From contig CAYZXK010000100.1 in NCBI GenBank assembly GCA_964482395.1, forward strand, positions 1 through 6,737: DNA of 6,737 bases. Direction: 5' to 3'. The first letter of the stretch is position 1. Every line of letters starts with the position of its first letter. The notes beneath the pieces are model-generated. The model worked only from the letters and a program-made list of their open reading frames with translations, did not search any database and was not told the origin of the DNA. Positions 1-6,737 of the stretch are shown here, piece by piece. Both the position numbers and the translations under genes were made by a program. The stretch is from CAYZXK01 sp964482395 (lineage in GTDB: Bacteria; Planctomycetota; Phycisphaerae; UBA1845; Fen-1342).

Positions 1-2235
1 AATGGCTTCCAGCGGCCGGCGTCCGCGGTGCTGGACGGCGACCCGCGCCGGCTCAATGTCTACGTACAACGGTTGGCCACGCCAGACGAATGGGAACCTC
101 AACCCGGACCAGTCTGGCGCCAGCCGCGGATTGATCGCCAAAGTCTCCGACTGCATGTAGCTCGACAGCCCGGCGAAGCCGAACATCAGCGCTTGCCAGC
201 TCGCCCCGGCACAGGCGGCGTGAACCCCCTCCGCCGCCTGGTCCGGCTGCAAGTCCAGACTGACCGACTCTTTCCAGAACCGCAAAGCCTCGTCCTGCCG
301 GCCCAGCCAGGCCGCGATCAGAGCATGGACCGGCTTGCTCAGACTCGAATCGTGGCAGGTTAAAGGCAAGTAGGTTTCGTATGCCACGCGCATCTGCTCC
401 GCGTCGAACTCCTGCGGAAACAACGCCATCAGTTGCAGCACGTCGGCCTGCTTGAGGACCTGGCTGCGGTACAGCCGCTCCTGGCTGACGCAAGCCCCCA
501 GCGGTTTGGAGCGATCCGGCCACCAGCGGTCGAAATCCAGCCGTTCGTAGCCGAAGAAGTCATCGGACTGAAGCACCAGTCGGCGTGCCGGGTCGTACGG
601 GAAATAGATTTTCCGGGCCACCTCGGTGAACCGGGCCAGCTCCTGCGCTTCCAAAGTCAGCCGCTTGCCCACCCGTTCGGCCCCATCCGGGTCCGCGTCC
701 TCCAACTCCCGCCACAGCTCCACCGCGGCAGTCAGCCCGAAGGCGGCCAGGCGGTTGGTATACGCATTGTTGCGTGAGAAGGGCGTGTACTCGTCCGGCC
801 CCATCACCATGAGCAGCTCATAGCGGTCGCGCTCCGGCACATAGGTCACACGCTGGCACCAGTAGCGGGCGGCCTCGACCAGCACCTCGACCGCCTGGCG
901 GAGAAACTCCCGGTCCCCCGAATCGGCCCGGTGAGCGTGCACCAGGCCGTACGCCACGTCGGCGGTGACGTGAACTTGGTGGTCGGCATACTGCCAGTTA
1001 GGGCAATGTTCGTCGCCGGACGGCGAGCTTTCCCAGGCGTATTTCGCGCCGCAGTACCCATAACGTCGGGCGTTGCGTCGAGCCCCCTCCAGCGAACTGA
1101 TCCGAAATCGGGCCAGCGTTTTGCCGACCTCGGGCCGGGTATACAGAAAGACCGGCAGCATGAAGATGTCGCTGTCCCAGAAATAGCGGCCGCAGTAAGC
1201 CTCGCCGCAGGCGGCCTTGGCGTCGATGGCGCACCGCGGGTCATCCTCCACCGCCGCCCGCAGCAGGTGGTACAGAGCCGTCCGCAAAGCAAGCTGACTG
1301 GCCGGGTCGCCCTCAATGACCACATCGGTTTGCTGCCAGCGCCGCTCCCAGACCGCGTCCGACTCGGCGGCCAGCCGCTCGAAACCCGCCGCCGCCGCGT
1401 CCCAGACCAGCTTGCGGGCCACATCCACCGGCGGCCCAGACACGTGCTGCGACGAGGTCAGCGCAGCGAACTTGTCCACCGTCAACGACTGCCCGGACTC
1501 GAGGGTAATGCTCCCGCGACAGCCAACCCAGCGCGGCTGAACGTCGACGCTCCAGAGCACCCCACGATCGGAGGTCAGCAGGGCCGCCGCCGCAACCTCG
1601 ATCCCCGAGTTGGCCCGCACCGCAAGCGTGATCGGCTCATGTTGCCCAGTGATATCGACCGACCGGAAGTGATCAAACCCGTTGGTGCGAACCTCGGCGT
1701 CCAGCGTGCCGAGGAAGCGGAGCTCCGCGGGCCGGCCGCCCAAGTGCCGGACCGTGCAGCGCAAAGCCATCACGTGGCGACGGCTGGCACTGATGAACCG
1801 GTCGAAGCGAACGCCCAAGCGGGACCCGGTGCGAGTCAGCCAGGTAAGTTCGCGGATCAAGTGGCCGCGGCGCAGGTCCAGATGCCGTCGGTAATCGGCG
1901 ATTCGGCTGCTCTCCATGTCCAGCCGCTCGCCGCCGGCGTAAGTCACTAGGCCGTGGATCGCCGGCAGGTTGATCATCTGCTCCCCACAGGTGGGATGCG
2001 GACCGACCACGCCCGGCAGATAGGTGCCTACCCGACTCTTGAAGCTGGGAAACTGCTCCACGCTGACATTGCCCATGATCCGCAGGTACTCGCGGTCCTG
2101 CGGGTCATCCGACAGGCCTTCTTCCAGCGACGCCCGTTGAGCCAGCGTCCCGCTGCCGATGGCCATCAGGCCTTCATAGTGGCGATTGTGAGCCACCTCG
2201 AAATCCGACTCGACGATCGACCAGGTATCGGGCAT
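1..2235 (-). CDS. Glycoside hydrolase family 65 enzyme, probably an inverting alpha-glucoside phosphorylase (3' end cut by window edge)
   Basis: The frame is open for 745 codons from the ATG at 2235 to base 1 with no stop, so only the extreme C-terminus is missing (GH65 proteins are usually about 750-800 residues). Family marks in order: an N-terminal beta-sandwich region (about 1-270); a linker; an (alpha/alpha)6-barrel beginning with YFWDSDIFMLP (F352-P361); an RRYGYCGAKYAWES segment (390-403); MGPDEYTP with E482, the expected general acid; a KQADVL motif (K595-Q596); and GVHAA (G670-H672), matching the phosphate-binding loop of family phosphorylases. There is no signal peptide, so the enzyme is probably cytoplasmic. 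Known members cleave maltose, trehalose, kojibiose or nigerose with phosphate, giving beta-glucose 1-phosphate; a few are hydrolases. Retention of KQADV and the GVH loop favours a phosphorylase, but the substrate cannot be read from sequence. The start is 2 bases after the MBOAT stop, with GGGGGA just upstream, so it is probably coupled to that gene. The barrel signature departs from the common GHxFWDTE. Confidence 0.93.
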   Translation of the reverse strand, partial: MPDTWSIVESDFEVAHNRHYEGLMAIGSGTLAQRASLEEGLSDDPQDREYLRIMGNVSVEQFPSFKSRVGTYLPGVVGPHPTCGEQMINLPAIHGLVTYAGGERLDMESSRIADYRRHLDLRRGHLIRELTWLTRTGSRLGVRFDRFISASRRHVMALRCTVRHLGGRPAELRFLGTLDAEVRTNGFDHFRSVDITGQHEPITLAVRANSGIEVAAAALLTSDRGVLWSVDVQPRWVGCRGSITLESGQSLTVDKFAALTSSQHVSGPPVDVARKLVWDAAAAGFERLAAESDAVWERRWQQTDVVIEGDPASQLALRTALYHLLRAAVEDDPRCAIDAKAACGEAYCGRYFWDSDIFMLPVFLYTRPEVGKTLARFRISSLEGARRNARRYGYCGAKYAWESSPSGDEHCPNWQYADHQVHVTADVAYGLVHAHRADSGDREFLRQAVEVLVEAARYWCQRVTYVPERDRYELLMVMGPDEYTPFSRNNAYTNRLAAFGLTAAVELWRELEDADPDGAERVGKRLTLEAQELARFTEVARKIYFPYDPARRLVLQSDDFFGYERLDFDRWWPDRSKPLGACVSQERLYRSQVLKQADVLQLMALFPQEFDAEQMRVAYETYLPLTCHDSSLSKPVHALIAAWLGRQDEALRFWKESVSLDLQPDQAAEGVHAACAGASWQALMFGFAGLSSYMQSETLAINPRLAPDWSGLRFPFVWRGQPLYVDIEPARVAVQHRGRRPLEAI

Positions 2236-2237
2236 GG

Positions 2238-3551
2238 TTATCCCCCAATGCTGATCGCGCGGCCTAGAAGCTCGCTAAACAGGCGCCAGCCCAGATGATC
2301 GAAGTCCGCGAACACCACAATGCTGGCCGCCTGGTAGTGCATGGTGAGCAGCCAGCCGGCCGCCGTCCGGGCCCGCCCCCCGGATCGACCCTGCCAGCCC
2401 AGTCGGCAGCGCAGCCGGTCCCAGGCGCGTTGCACGGTCAGGGCGGCCGCCTGACTCAGCCCCCAGGCCAAGAAGGACCAGCTCGCCCCGTGCCACAGGC
2501 CGCAATAAACGAAAACCAGCGTGATGTTGAGGATTGCTCGTTTTCGGCCGCCGCCCAGCGGAATATAGATGTAGTCGCGCAGCCAAGCCCCCACCGTGAT
2601 ATGCCAGCGACGCCAAAACTCACGGACCGAGGTGGCCAGCGGCAGCCGGCGGAAGTTATCGTCCACCTGTATGCCGATCAGTTGTGACAACCCCACTGCC
2701 AGTTGGTTATAGGTCCACAACAGCAGGTAGATCTGCACCGGCACCAGGTAGAAGACCCGCAGCAACTGCCCGGTGGCATAAAGTTGGGGACAGGCGAAAA
2801 AGTCAACGCCCTGGGCGGACGGGGTGGGAATCTGACGGCCCACGACTGCGATGCCCACGCCGCCGAGCAGTACCAGCGCCAATCTCCCGGCGGCCGCCAG
2901 CAACGCACTGGACCGCAGCGGCGTCCACTGGTCAAAACGGCGCAGGAAGTCTTCACGCCGCAAAACCGGGCCCAGCCGCATGCACGGCGCGTAGAGCAGC
3001 CAGCAAACGGTTTCTCGCAGACGCAGGGGCAACTGCGGCTTTCCGGCCAGCTCCGTGCCCCAGGCCACCAGCCGCAGCAGGAAGTATGCCAGTCCGATCT
3101 GGTGCAGGGCCGCCATCCGCGAGGGGTACCAGGGCTGCTGGGCACGCCACCACAGCGGAAGAACCAGGGCGTGGAGGCCGACCCAGACCAGGGCGGTCAT
3201 GGTCCGTGATCCAAGCCGGCCGCGGCGCCGCAGTGCCCCCAGCCCGATCACCCAGCACGTACCGGTCGCTATGGCGGAAAGCAAAACCAGGCTGGCCACC
3301 GGCCCGACGGTGAGCAGCAGCCAGGCCAGCCCGCCGAGAATCAGCGCCAGGCGTCGAAATCGGATCGCCAGCAACAGCACCAGCGGAACCAGCGGCAAAA
3401 AAGCGATCAGCCCAAAGGGGCCGGCCAGCATCTCGGCCGGCGTCAGCGGGACCGGGCTGGTTATCGGATTGAATATCGGTTCGGGGCGCGGCAGAAGCCC
3501 GGCAAGTGGCAGCCCCAGGACCGCCAGCATGGCCGCCGACCACTGATTCAC
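2238..3551 (-). CDS. MBOAT-family membrane-bound O-acyltransferase (AlgI/DltB-like)
   Basis: A 437-residue polytopic membrane protein. The MBOAT core is clear: EFWRRWHITVGAWLRDYIYI (311-330) followed by PLGGG, then a hydrophobic helix and YCGLWHGASWSFLAWG (349-364). H317 and H354 match the two histidines of AlgI; the one in the WHGASW segment is the catalytic histidine of the family. An earlier MRLGPVLRREDFLRRF segment (191-206) matches the GPxxRxxDF stretch of AlgI and DltB. Hydrophobic segments lie near 5-20, 44-63, 67-106, 120-134, 150-165, 214-238, 262-290, 340-372 and 396-414. AlgI and DltB relatives transfer acyl groups across the membrane onto an exopolysaccharide or teichoic acid; the acceptor here is unknown. 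The start is a GTG whose GTGA overlaps the stop of the upstream L,D-transpeptidase; no Shine-Dalgarno is visible, so reinitiation after that stop is likely. The in-frame ATG at 3530 (residue 8) is an alternative. The usual AlgI N-terminus is shorter or diverged, and no SGNH/AlgJ partner lies in the window. Confidence 0.9.
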   Translation of the reverse strand: MNQWSAAMLAVLGLPLAGLLPRPEPIFNPITSPVPLTPAEMLAGPFGLIAFLPLVPLVLLLAIRFRRLALILGGLAWLLLTVGPVASLVLLSAIATGTCWVIGLGALRRRGRLGSRTMTALVWVGLHALVLPLWWRAQQPWYPSRMAALHQIGLAYFLLRLVAWGTELAGKPQLPLRLRETVCWLLYAPCMRLGPVLRREDFLRRFDQWTPLRSSALLAAAGRLALVLLGGVGIAVVGRQIPTPSAQGVDFFACPQLYATGQLLRVFYLVPVQIYLLLWTYNQLAVGLSQLIGIQVDDNFRRLPLATSVREFWRRWHITVGAWLRDYIYIPLGGGRKRAILNITLVFVYCGLWHGASWSFLAWGLSQAAALTVQRAWDRLRCRLGWQGRSGGRARTAAGWLLTMHYQAASIVVFADFDHLGWRLFSELLGRAISIGG

Positions 3552-4678
3552 GGCAGAACTGTCACCGTCGACCGCTCCGGCAGCAGCAAGTTGTACAGGA
3601 ACTCGACGTCCTCATTGTGCATGCGAATGCAGCCCAGCGAGACGGCGGTGCCGATGGATTCCGGCTCGATGGTCCCGTGTATGCCGTAGCCCTCGTGCCC
3701 GACTGCCGGTCCTTCCACCCCCTCCAGCCCGATCCAGCGCTTGCCCAGCGGGTTGGTGGGGTCGCCGGGCGGGATGATGCGTTTGTCGGTCGCGGAGGGC
3801 GGGGGATAGAAAGTCGGGTTTTCCAAGCGGTTCTTGACTTTCCATACACCCTCCGGCGTGCCGTTATCGGTCCCCAGCCCGACCTTGTAGCTACGAACAT
3901 AGAGCTGCTGCAAGTAGACATCCAGGCGGAACTTGGACTTGTAGATCTTCGCGTGGAACGGCCCGCGCAAAACCTTGAGCTTCTGGCCCTCCCGAATCCT
4001 GGTTGGATCGGAGATGCCGTTGATAACCATCAGGATTTCGTAGGGCACATCGAAGCGCCTGCCGATCTGCATCAGCACGTCGCCCGGCTGGACCGTGTAG
4101 CTCTCCACCAGGGGATCACCCGGGACCGTGCGGCGGCCGAAAAGCGTATCGTCTGCCAGCCGGGTGAGCAGAGAGCGGACCTCGGCACTGGCGGCCTCGT
4201 CCAACTCCTGGTTGAGCAGGGAGTTGAGCCGGTTTCGAGCCTCGATCAGTTGACCGTCACGGAGCAGCCGGCGTGCCTGCTCAATGCCGGGATGCTCGGC
4301 CTGGGTCTGGTCACCAGCCCGGGCGGCGGTGGGATCGTCGCCGACCTGAGGGGTAGCCCGAGGCTCCGAAGCGGCGCCGGTCCCAGATTGCGGCAACGGG
4401 TCCGCGACCGGCTGCGTGACCGGAACCGGGGAGGGCTGGCTGGCAGGTATCAGAACCTGCTCATCGGCCGCCAGGACCACCTCCCTGACAGGAGACGGGC
4501 GGGCAACGACCTCAGGCTGCCGGCTGGGCTGAGTCGCCACCGGCCCGGCCTGGACCGGGGCCGCCGAGCGCCTAACCGGTCCGCGCCAGTACCACCAGGC
4601 GCCGGCCGCCCCCACCAAGGCCAAACCAGCAACCAAGACCCCGATCCGGAACCGTCTCTGCCGTCGCGTGTACCGCAC
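3548..4678 (-). CDS. LysM-containing L,D-transpeptidase (YkuD domain), membrane-anchored
   Basis: A 376-residue envelope protein. Order: a basic N-terminus (MRYTRRQRRFR), one hydrophobic anchor or uncleaved signal (about 12-30), a Pro/Gln/Ala-rich linker (about 33-125), a helical TPR-like stretch (131-180), a LysM peptidoglycan-binding domain (YTVQPGD at 194-200 to about 237), and a C-terminal YkuD domain (about 241-375). The catalytic motif is complete: H334-G335 followed by SLGCIRM, with nucleophile C350 and R352. Enzymes of this class build 3-3 cross-links or attach proteins to peptidoglycan through a Cys acyl-enzyme on the outer face of the inner membrane; the exact reaction cannot be told from sequence. 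The start is a GTG with a strong AGGAGGT six bases upstream, better supported than any internal start. It follows a 108-base gap from the antiporter and appears to head a unit with the MBOAT and GH65 genes. Such proline-rich LysM-YkuD proteins are common in Planctomycetes (recalled, not searched). Confidence 0.94.
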   Translation of the reverse strand: MRYTRRQRRFRIGVLVAGLALVGAAGAWWYWRGPVRRSAAPVQAGPVATQPSRQPEVVARPSPVREVVLAADEQVLIPASQPSPVPVTQPVADPLPQSGTGAASEPRATPQVGDDPTAARAGDQTQAEHPGIEQARRLLRDGQLIEARNRLNSLLNQELDEAASAEVRSLLTRLADDTLFGRRTVPGDPLVESYTVQPGDVLMQIGRRFDVPYEILMVINGISDPTRIREGQKLKVLRGPFHAKIYKSKFRLDVYLQQLYVRSYKVGLGTDNGTPEGVWKVKNRLENPTFYPPPSATDKRIIPPGDPTNPLGKRWIGLEGVEGPAVGHEGYGIHGTIEPESIGTAVSLGCIRMHNEDVEFLYNLLLPERSTVTVLP

Positions 4679-4684
4679 GATGCC

Positions 4685-4691
4685 ACCTCCT
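4685..4691 (-). promoter_or_regulatory. Strong Shine-Dalgarno of the L,D-transpeptidase gene
   Basis: On the minus strand AGGAGGT is followed by a six-base spacer and then the GTG at 4678. It is the best ribosome binding site in the window and fixes the non-ATG start of this gene. Confidence 0.8.
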
Positions 4692-4705
4692 GGGCCGGCA
4701 CTGCC

Positions 4706-4729
4706 GATTGATCGGCATCCTGGTCAATC
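4706..4729. repeat. Inverted repeat / hairpin upstream of the L,D-transpeptidase gene
   Basis: GATTGATC and GGTCAATC flank an 8-base loop; as plus-strand RNA all eight positions pair, one of them as a T-G wobble. The element sits 28 bases upstream of the GTG start, between the candidate -10 and the Shine-Dalgarno. It has no T-run on either side, so it does not look like an intrinsic terminator. It could be an operator dyad, a 5'-leader hairpin or chance. Confidence 0.45.
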
Positions 4730-4736
4730 AGGCGGG

Positions 4737-4765
4737 AAGATAGCATTTTCGGACCCGGCTGACCA
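4737..4765 (-). promoter_or_regulatory. Candidate weak sigma70-type promoter for the L,D-transpeptidase-MBOAT-GH65 unit
   Basis: On the minus strand a TGGTCA (-35, 4765-4760; 4 of 6 matches to TTGACA) stands 17 bases from TATCTT (-10, 4742-4737; 4 of 6 matches to TATAAT), and the -10 is preceded by TGC, an extended -10 arrangement. It lies in the only intergenic gap of the window, where a promoter would be expected. Two weak hexamers can arise by chance and the sigma factor preferences of this organism are unknown. Confidence 0.3.
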
Positions 4766-4786
4766 TGGGCCGGCCGACACCCAGCG

Positions 4787-6208
4787 TCATCCGCGGAAGA
4801 AGAGCAGCGTCAGCAGCGCGAACACCGGCAGCAAGATCAAGCATGAATAGCCCAGGAACCCGAAGAAACTGGGCATCTTGACGCCGGACTGCTCGGCGAT
4901 GGCCCGGACCATGAAGTTCGGTCCGTTGCCGATATAGGTATTCGCGCCCATGAAGACCGCCCCGCAACTGATCGCCTCCAGAAGCGGTACGGGGATGGTA
5001 CCGGTGGCGGTCGCCACCGAATGCAGCAGCTCCACGCCCGCAGGCTTGAGGGTGCCGGCGGTGGCAAAGAAGACCGCGTAGGTCGGGGCATTGTCCAAGA
5101 AGCTGCTGAGGCCGCCGGTGGCCCAGAAAAACTGCCAGGGATGCAGCAGTCCCAGTCGCGGGCCTTTGATCTCCAGAATTTCGATGGGCACCTGCATGGT
5201 GATGAAGATGCCCAGGAACACGAAGGCCACTTCGGCAATCGCAGCATAGTTGAAATAATTCTCCAGTCGCAAGCTCTTTCGGGTGGTCAGCAGAGACAGA
5301 CCCGCAAACCCGAGCTGGGCGGCTTCGCGAAGGTGCGGTGGCGCGTGCCAATCCGTGCCCGGAAAAACCTTGGCTGGATCCAGGGTTGCGACCGCGGCTA
5401 TAACCCCCAGCAACCAGCCCAGGTTGATCAGCCCGGCCACGCGGAGCGGTTGGCGTCGGGTCTGGTCCAGCCGAATGGCCTCCGGCTTTTCGTGCCGATA
5501 GACCCACCGGTCCCACAGGTAATAGACACACAGCAGTATGGCCAGGGTCAGCGCCCACATTCGCCAAAGTCGGAGGGGCCAAAAGAAATCAACTCCGGCC
5601 AGGTACCCGATGAAGAGCGGCGGGTCGCCGATGGGCAGCAAGCTGCCGCCGATATTCGCCACGATAAAGATGAAGAAGACAACTGTATGGGTTGTGCGCT
5701 GGCGTTCGGAGTTGGTCCGCAGCAGCAGTCGGATGAGCACCATGGTGGCTCCAGTGGTCCCGATCAGGCTGGCCAGCAGACCGCCCACAGTGAGGATGCA
5801 AGTGTTCACTGCGGGGGTGGCTCGCAGGTCGCCGCGCACCACTATGCCGCCGGCGATTACATACAGGCTGAACAGCAGAACAATGAATGGGACGTACTCC
5901 TCCAAGACCGCCCGTTGGAGGACCGCGCCCACGGTCGGAAGTCCCGGAGCGGTGTGCTGGCGTGTTGCCGGCTGGCTGCCAGCGGGATGAAGCTCGCGTC
6001 GCGGGAACCCGGTCTGGCGTCCAGCGTAGTAGAGCAGCGTGACGCCGGAGAGGACCAGGGCCACCAGAAGCTTGTGGCGATTCTTCTCCCACCAGTGGGC
6101 GGTGGCCGCGAGCTGTGGCAGGACCGCCAGGGCCAGCAGCAGGACCACGAACGGCCAGACCCACAGCAGATTGGGGACAAACTCAGATGCGGTCGCCAGC
6201 GTAGCCAT
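4787..6208 (-). CDS. Sodium:proton antiporter / ion-transporter superfamily permease (CitMHS_2-like)
   Basis: A 473-residue polytopic inner-membrane protein with about ten to twelve hydrophobic segments and one hydrophilic loop (about 63-95). The two pseudo-repeated halves of an ArsB/NhaD-type (ion transporter superfamily) permease are visible. The first has LLASLIGTTGATMVLIR (144-160) and LLPIGDPPLFIGYL with G194-D195-P196-P197; the second has GGLSSFLDNAPTY with D372-N373 and GANTYIGNGPNFMV with G427-N431. This combination is the pattern I associate with proteins annotated as Na+:H+ antiporters or putative citrate transporters (CitMHS_2). The expected role is ion- or pH-linked transport, but the ion is not proven by sequence. 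The assigned ATG overlaps the gre stop by 26 bases and is directly abutted by AGGAGG with no spacer, so the true start is uncertain; a CTG at codon 4 would have a nine-base spacer. Overlap points to co-transcription with the Gre factor. The first hydrophobic segment begins near residue 14, so any of these starts keeps the fold. Confidence 0.88.
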   Translation of the reverse strand: MATLATASEFVPNLLWVWPFVVLLLALAVLPQLAATAHWWEKNRHKLLVALVLSGVTLLYYAGRQTGFPRRELHPAGSQPATRQHTAPGLPTVGAVLQRAVLEEYVPFIVLLFSLYVIAGGIVVRGDLRATPAVNTCILTVGGLLASLIGTTGATMVLIRLLLRTNSERQRTTHTVVFFIFIVANIGGSLLPIGDPPLFIGYLAGVDFFWPLRLWRMWALTLAILLCVYYLWDRWVYRHEKPEAIRLDQTRRQPLRVAGLINLGWLLGVIAAVATLDPAKVFPGTDWHAPPHLREAAQLGFAGLSLLTTRKSLRLENYFNYAAIAEVAFVFLGIFITMQVPIEILEIKGPRLGLLHPWQFFWATGGLSSFLDNAPTYAVFFATAGTLKPAGVELLHSVATATGTIPVPLLEAISCGAVFMGANTYIGNGPNFMVRAIAEQSGVKMPSFFGFLGYSCLILLPVFALLTLLFFRG

Positions 6209-6737
6209 CCTCCTGGGGCACCGGAGCGGTCAGCGGGTCGGGGGATTGAGCGGCCGGGGCGTCGGCCGGCGAGTAGCGCGCCGGTTCAGCCAAAGCGTTG
6301 GCCAGCCCGACGATCTCGAATTCCTTCTGGCAGCCGTCGATGGTAAGGGTGACGCGCTCGCCGGGGCGACGGCCCATCAGCTTCTGTGCCATCGGAGCCC
6401 GGTAACTGTAGCAGGCCCGCTCCACGTCGGTCTCGAAGGGGCCCAGGAAGGTGACCACCCGCTGGCTGCCGTCAGCGACGTCGCGCAGGGTGACCCGGGA
6501 GCCGATGCCGACGTAGTCGGTCGGGACGTCATAGGGGGTAAGTGTCCGGGCTCGCGAAAGCTCGTCATTGATTGCGGCCACGCGGGCCCGCAGCAAGTCG
6601 CGCTCTTCCAGAGCGAACTTATACTCCGAATTCTCGCTCAGGTCGCCGTGCCGGGCCGCCTCGCCGATCCGCCGGGCGTTTTCGGGCAGCTTCTGGTTGA
6701 CGATCTCATCCCGCTCCGCGACCCGACGGGCCAGGCC
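6183..6737 (-). CDS. greA: GreA-type transcript cleavage / elongation factor (5' end cut by window edge)
   Basis: The frame is open from base 6737 to the TGA at 6183, giving 184 residues with no N-terminus; the first ATG/GTG/TTG-type codons seen inside lie within the helical arm and are not the real start. Residues 1-66 form the antiparallel coiled-coil arm, whose tip is GDLSENSEY (31-39). D32 and E35 are the acidic pair that reaches into the RNA polymerase secondary channel to promote backtracked-RNA cleavage. The tip reads GDLSEN as in GreA rather than GDRSEN as in GreB. Residues 75-146 are the FKBP-like C-terminal domain (VGIGSRVTLRDV, then APMAQKLMG near 114-122, then FEIVGL at 140-145). 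A Pro/Ala-rich tail of about 35 residues (150-184) follows, which ordinary GreA (about 158 residues) lacks. The VNQKLPEN stretch (13-20) before the tip resembles long, N-terminally extended Gre proteins. It is followed by the antiporter gene with a 26-base overlap. Confidence 0.88.
   Translation of the reverse strand, partial: GLARRVAERDEIVNQKLPENARRIGEAARHGDLSENSEYKFALEERDLLRARVAAINDELSRARTLTPYDVPTDYVGIGSRVTLRDVADGSQRVVTFLGPFETDVERACYSYRAPMAQKLMGRRPGERVTLTIDGCQKEFEIVGLANALAEPARYSPADAPAAQSPDPLTAPVPQEDGYAGDRI

Noticed and set aside
53..1424. Apparent break of the GH65 gene into several short minus-strand frames, suggesting a frameshifted pseudogene
   Set aside because: Reading the minus strand from the ATG at 2235 gives one uninterrupted frame to base 1 with all family motifs in phase. 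The shorter frames are out of phase, and the gene simply lacks a stop inside the window.
931..1950. 339-codon open frame on the plus strand opposite the GH65 gene
   Set aside because: It is antisense to conserved GH65 motifs and shows no domain of its own, so it is a shadow frame.
3506..4711. 401-codon open frame on the plus strand opposite the L,D-transpeptidase
   Set aside because: The minus strand encodes an intact LysM-YkuD protein with its catalytic motif. The plus-strand product has no family pattern, and the long frame is explained by scarce stop codons in GC-rich DNA.
4755..4773. GC-rich hairpin CCGGCT/GGGCCGG after the antiporter stop as an intrinsic terminator
   Set aside because: The stem is only about six pairs with a wobble and no T-run follows on the minus strand. 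It also overlaps the promoter candidate, so evidence for a terminator is too thin.
5021..6346. 441-codon open frame on the plus strand opposite the antiporter
   Set aside because: It lies antisense to a gene with clear membrane segments and conserved motifs. Its product is Gln/Gly/Arg-rich with no recognisable domain, as expected when GC-rich coding DNA is read backwards.

Overview
The window is GC-rich and packed with genes. All five protein genes lie on the minus strand, so transcription runs from high to low coordinates. The gene content fits a Planctomycetes-type bacterium (perhaps the Phycisphaerae side): a putative CitMHS_2-type Na+/H+ antiporter, a proline-rich membrane-anchored LysM + YkuD L,D-transpeptidase, an AlgI/DltB-like MBOAT acyltransferase, a GH65 enzyme, and a Gre factor whose helical arm resembles the long Gre proteins of the Planctomycetes-Verrucomicrobia-Chlamydiae group. 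The lineage is inferred from this mix; no rRNA or other marker is present.

Layout in order of transcription. (1) 6737-6183: a Gre-type transcript cleavage factor, entering from the right edge without its N-terminus. (2) 6208-4787: a polytopic antiporter whose start overlaps the gre stop by 26 bases, so the two are probably translationally coupled. (3) 4786-4679: the only real intergenic gap (108 bases), holding a weak promoter candidate, an 8-bp inverted repeat and a strong Shine-Dalgarno. (4) 4678-3548: the L,D-transpeptidase. (5) 3551-2238: the MBOAT acyltransferase, overlapping the previous stop by 4 bases (GTGA). (6) 2235-1: the GH65 enzyme, starting 2 bases after the MBOAT stop and running off the left edge with most of its length present.

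The window therefore looks like two transcription units: gre-antiporter, and L,D-transpeptidase-MBOAT-GH65. The second puts a peptidoglycan cross-linking or anchoring enzyme, a membrane O-acyltransferase and a probably cytoplasmic alpha-glucoside phosphorylase or hydrolase under one apparent promoter. This suggests, without proving, a link between alpha-glucan or disaccharide metabolism and envelope modification. There is no mobile element, CRISPR array, tRNA or rRNA, and no gene-free stretch over 300 bases. The most notable points are the GH65-MBOAT-LDT arrangement, the unusual GH65 active-site signature, and the intergenic inverted repeat.
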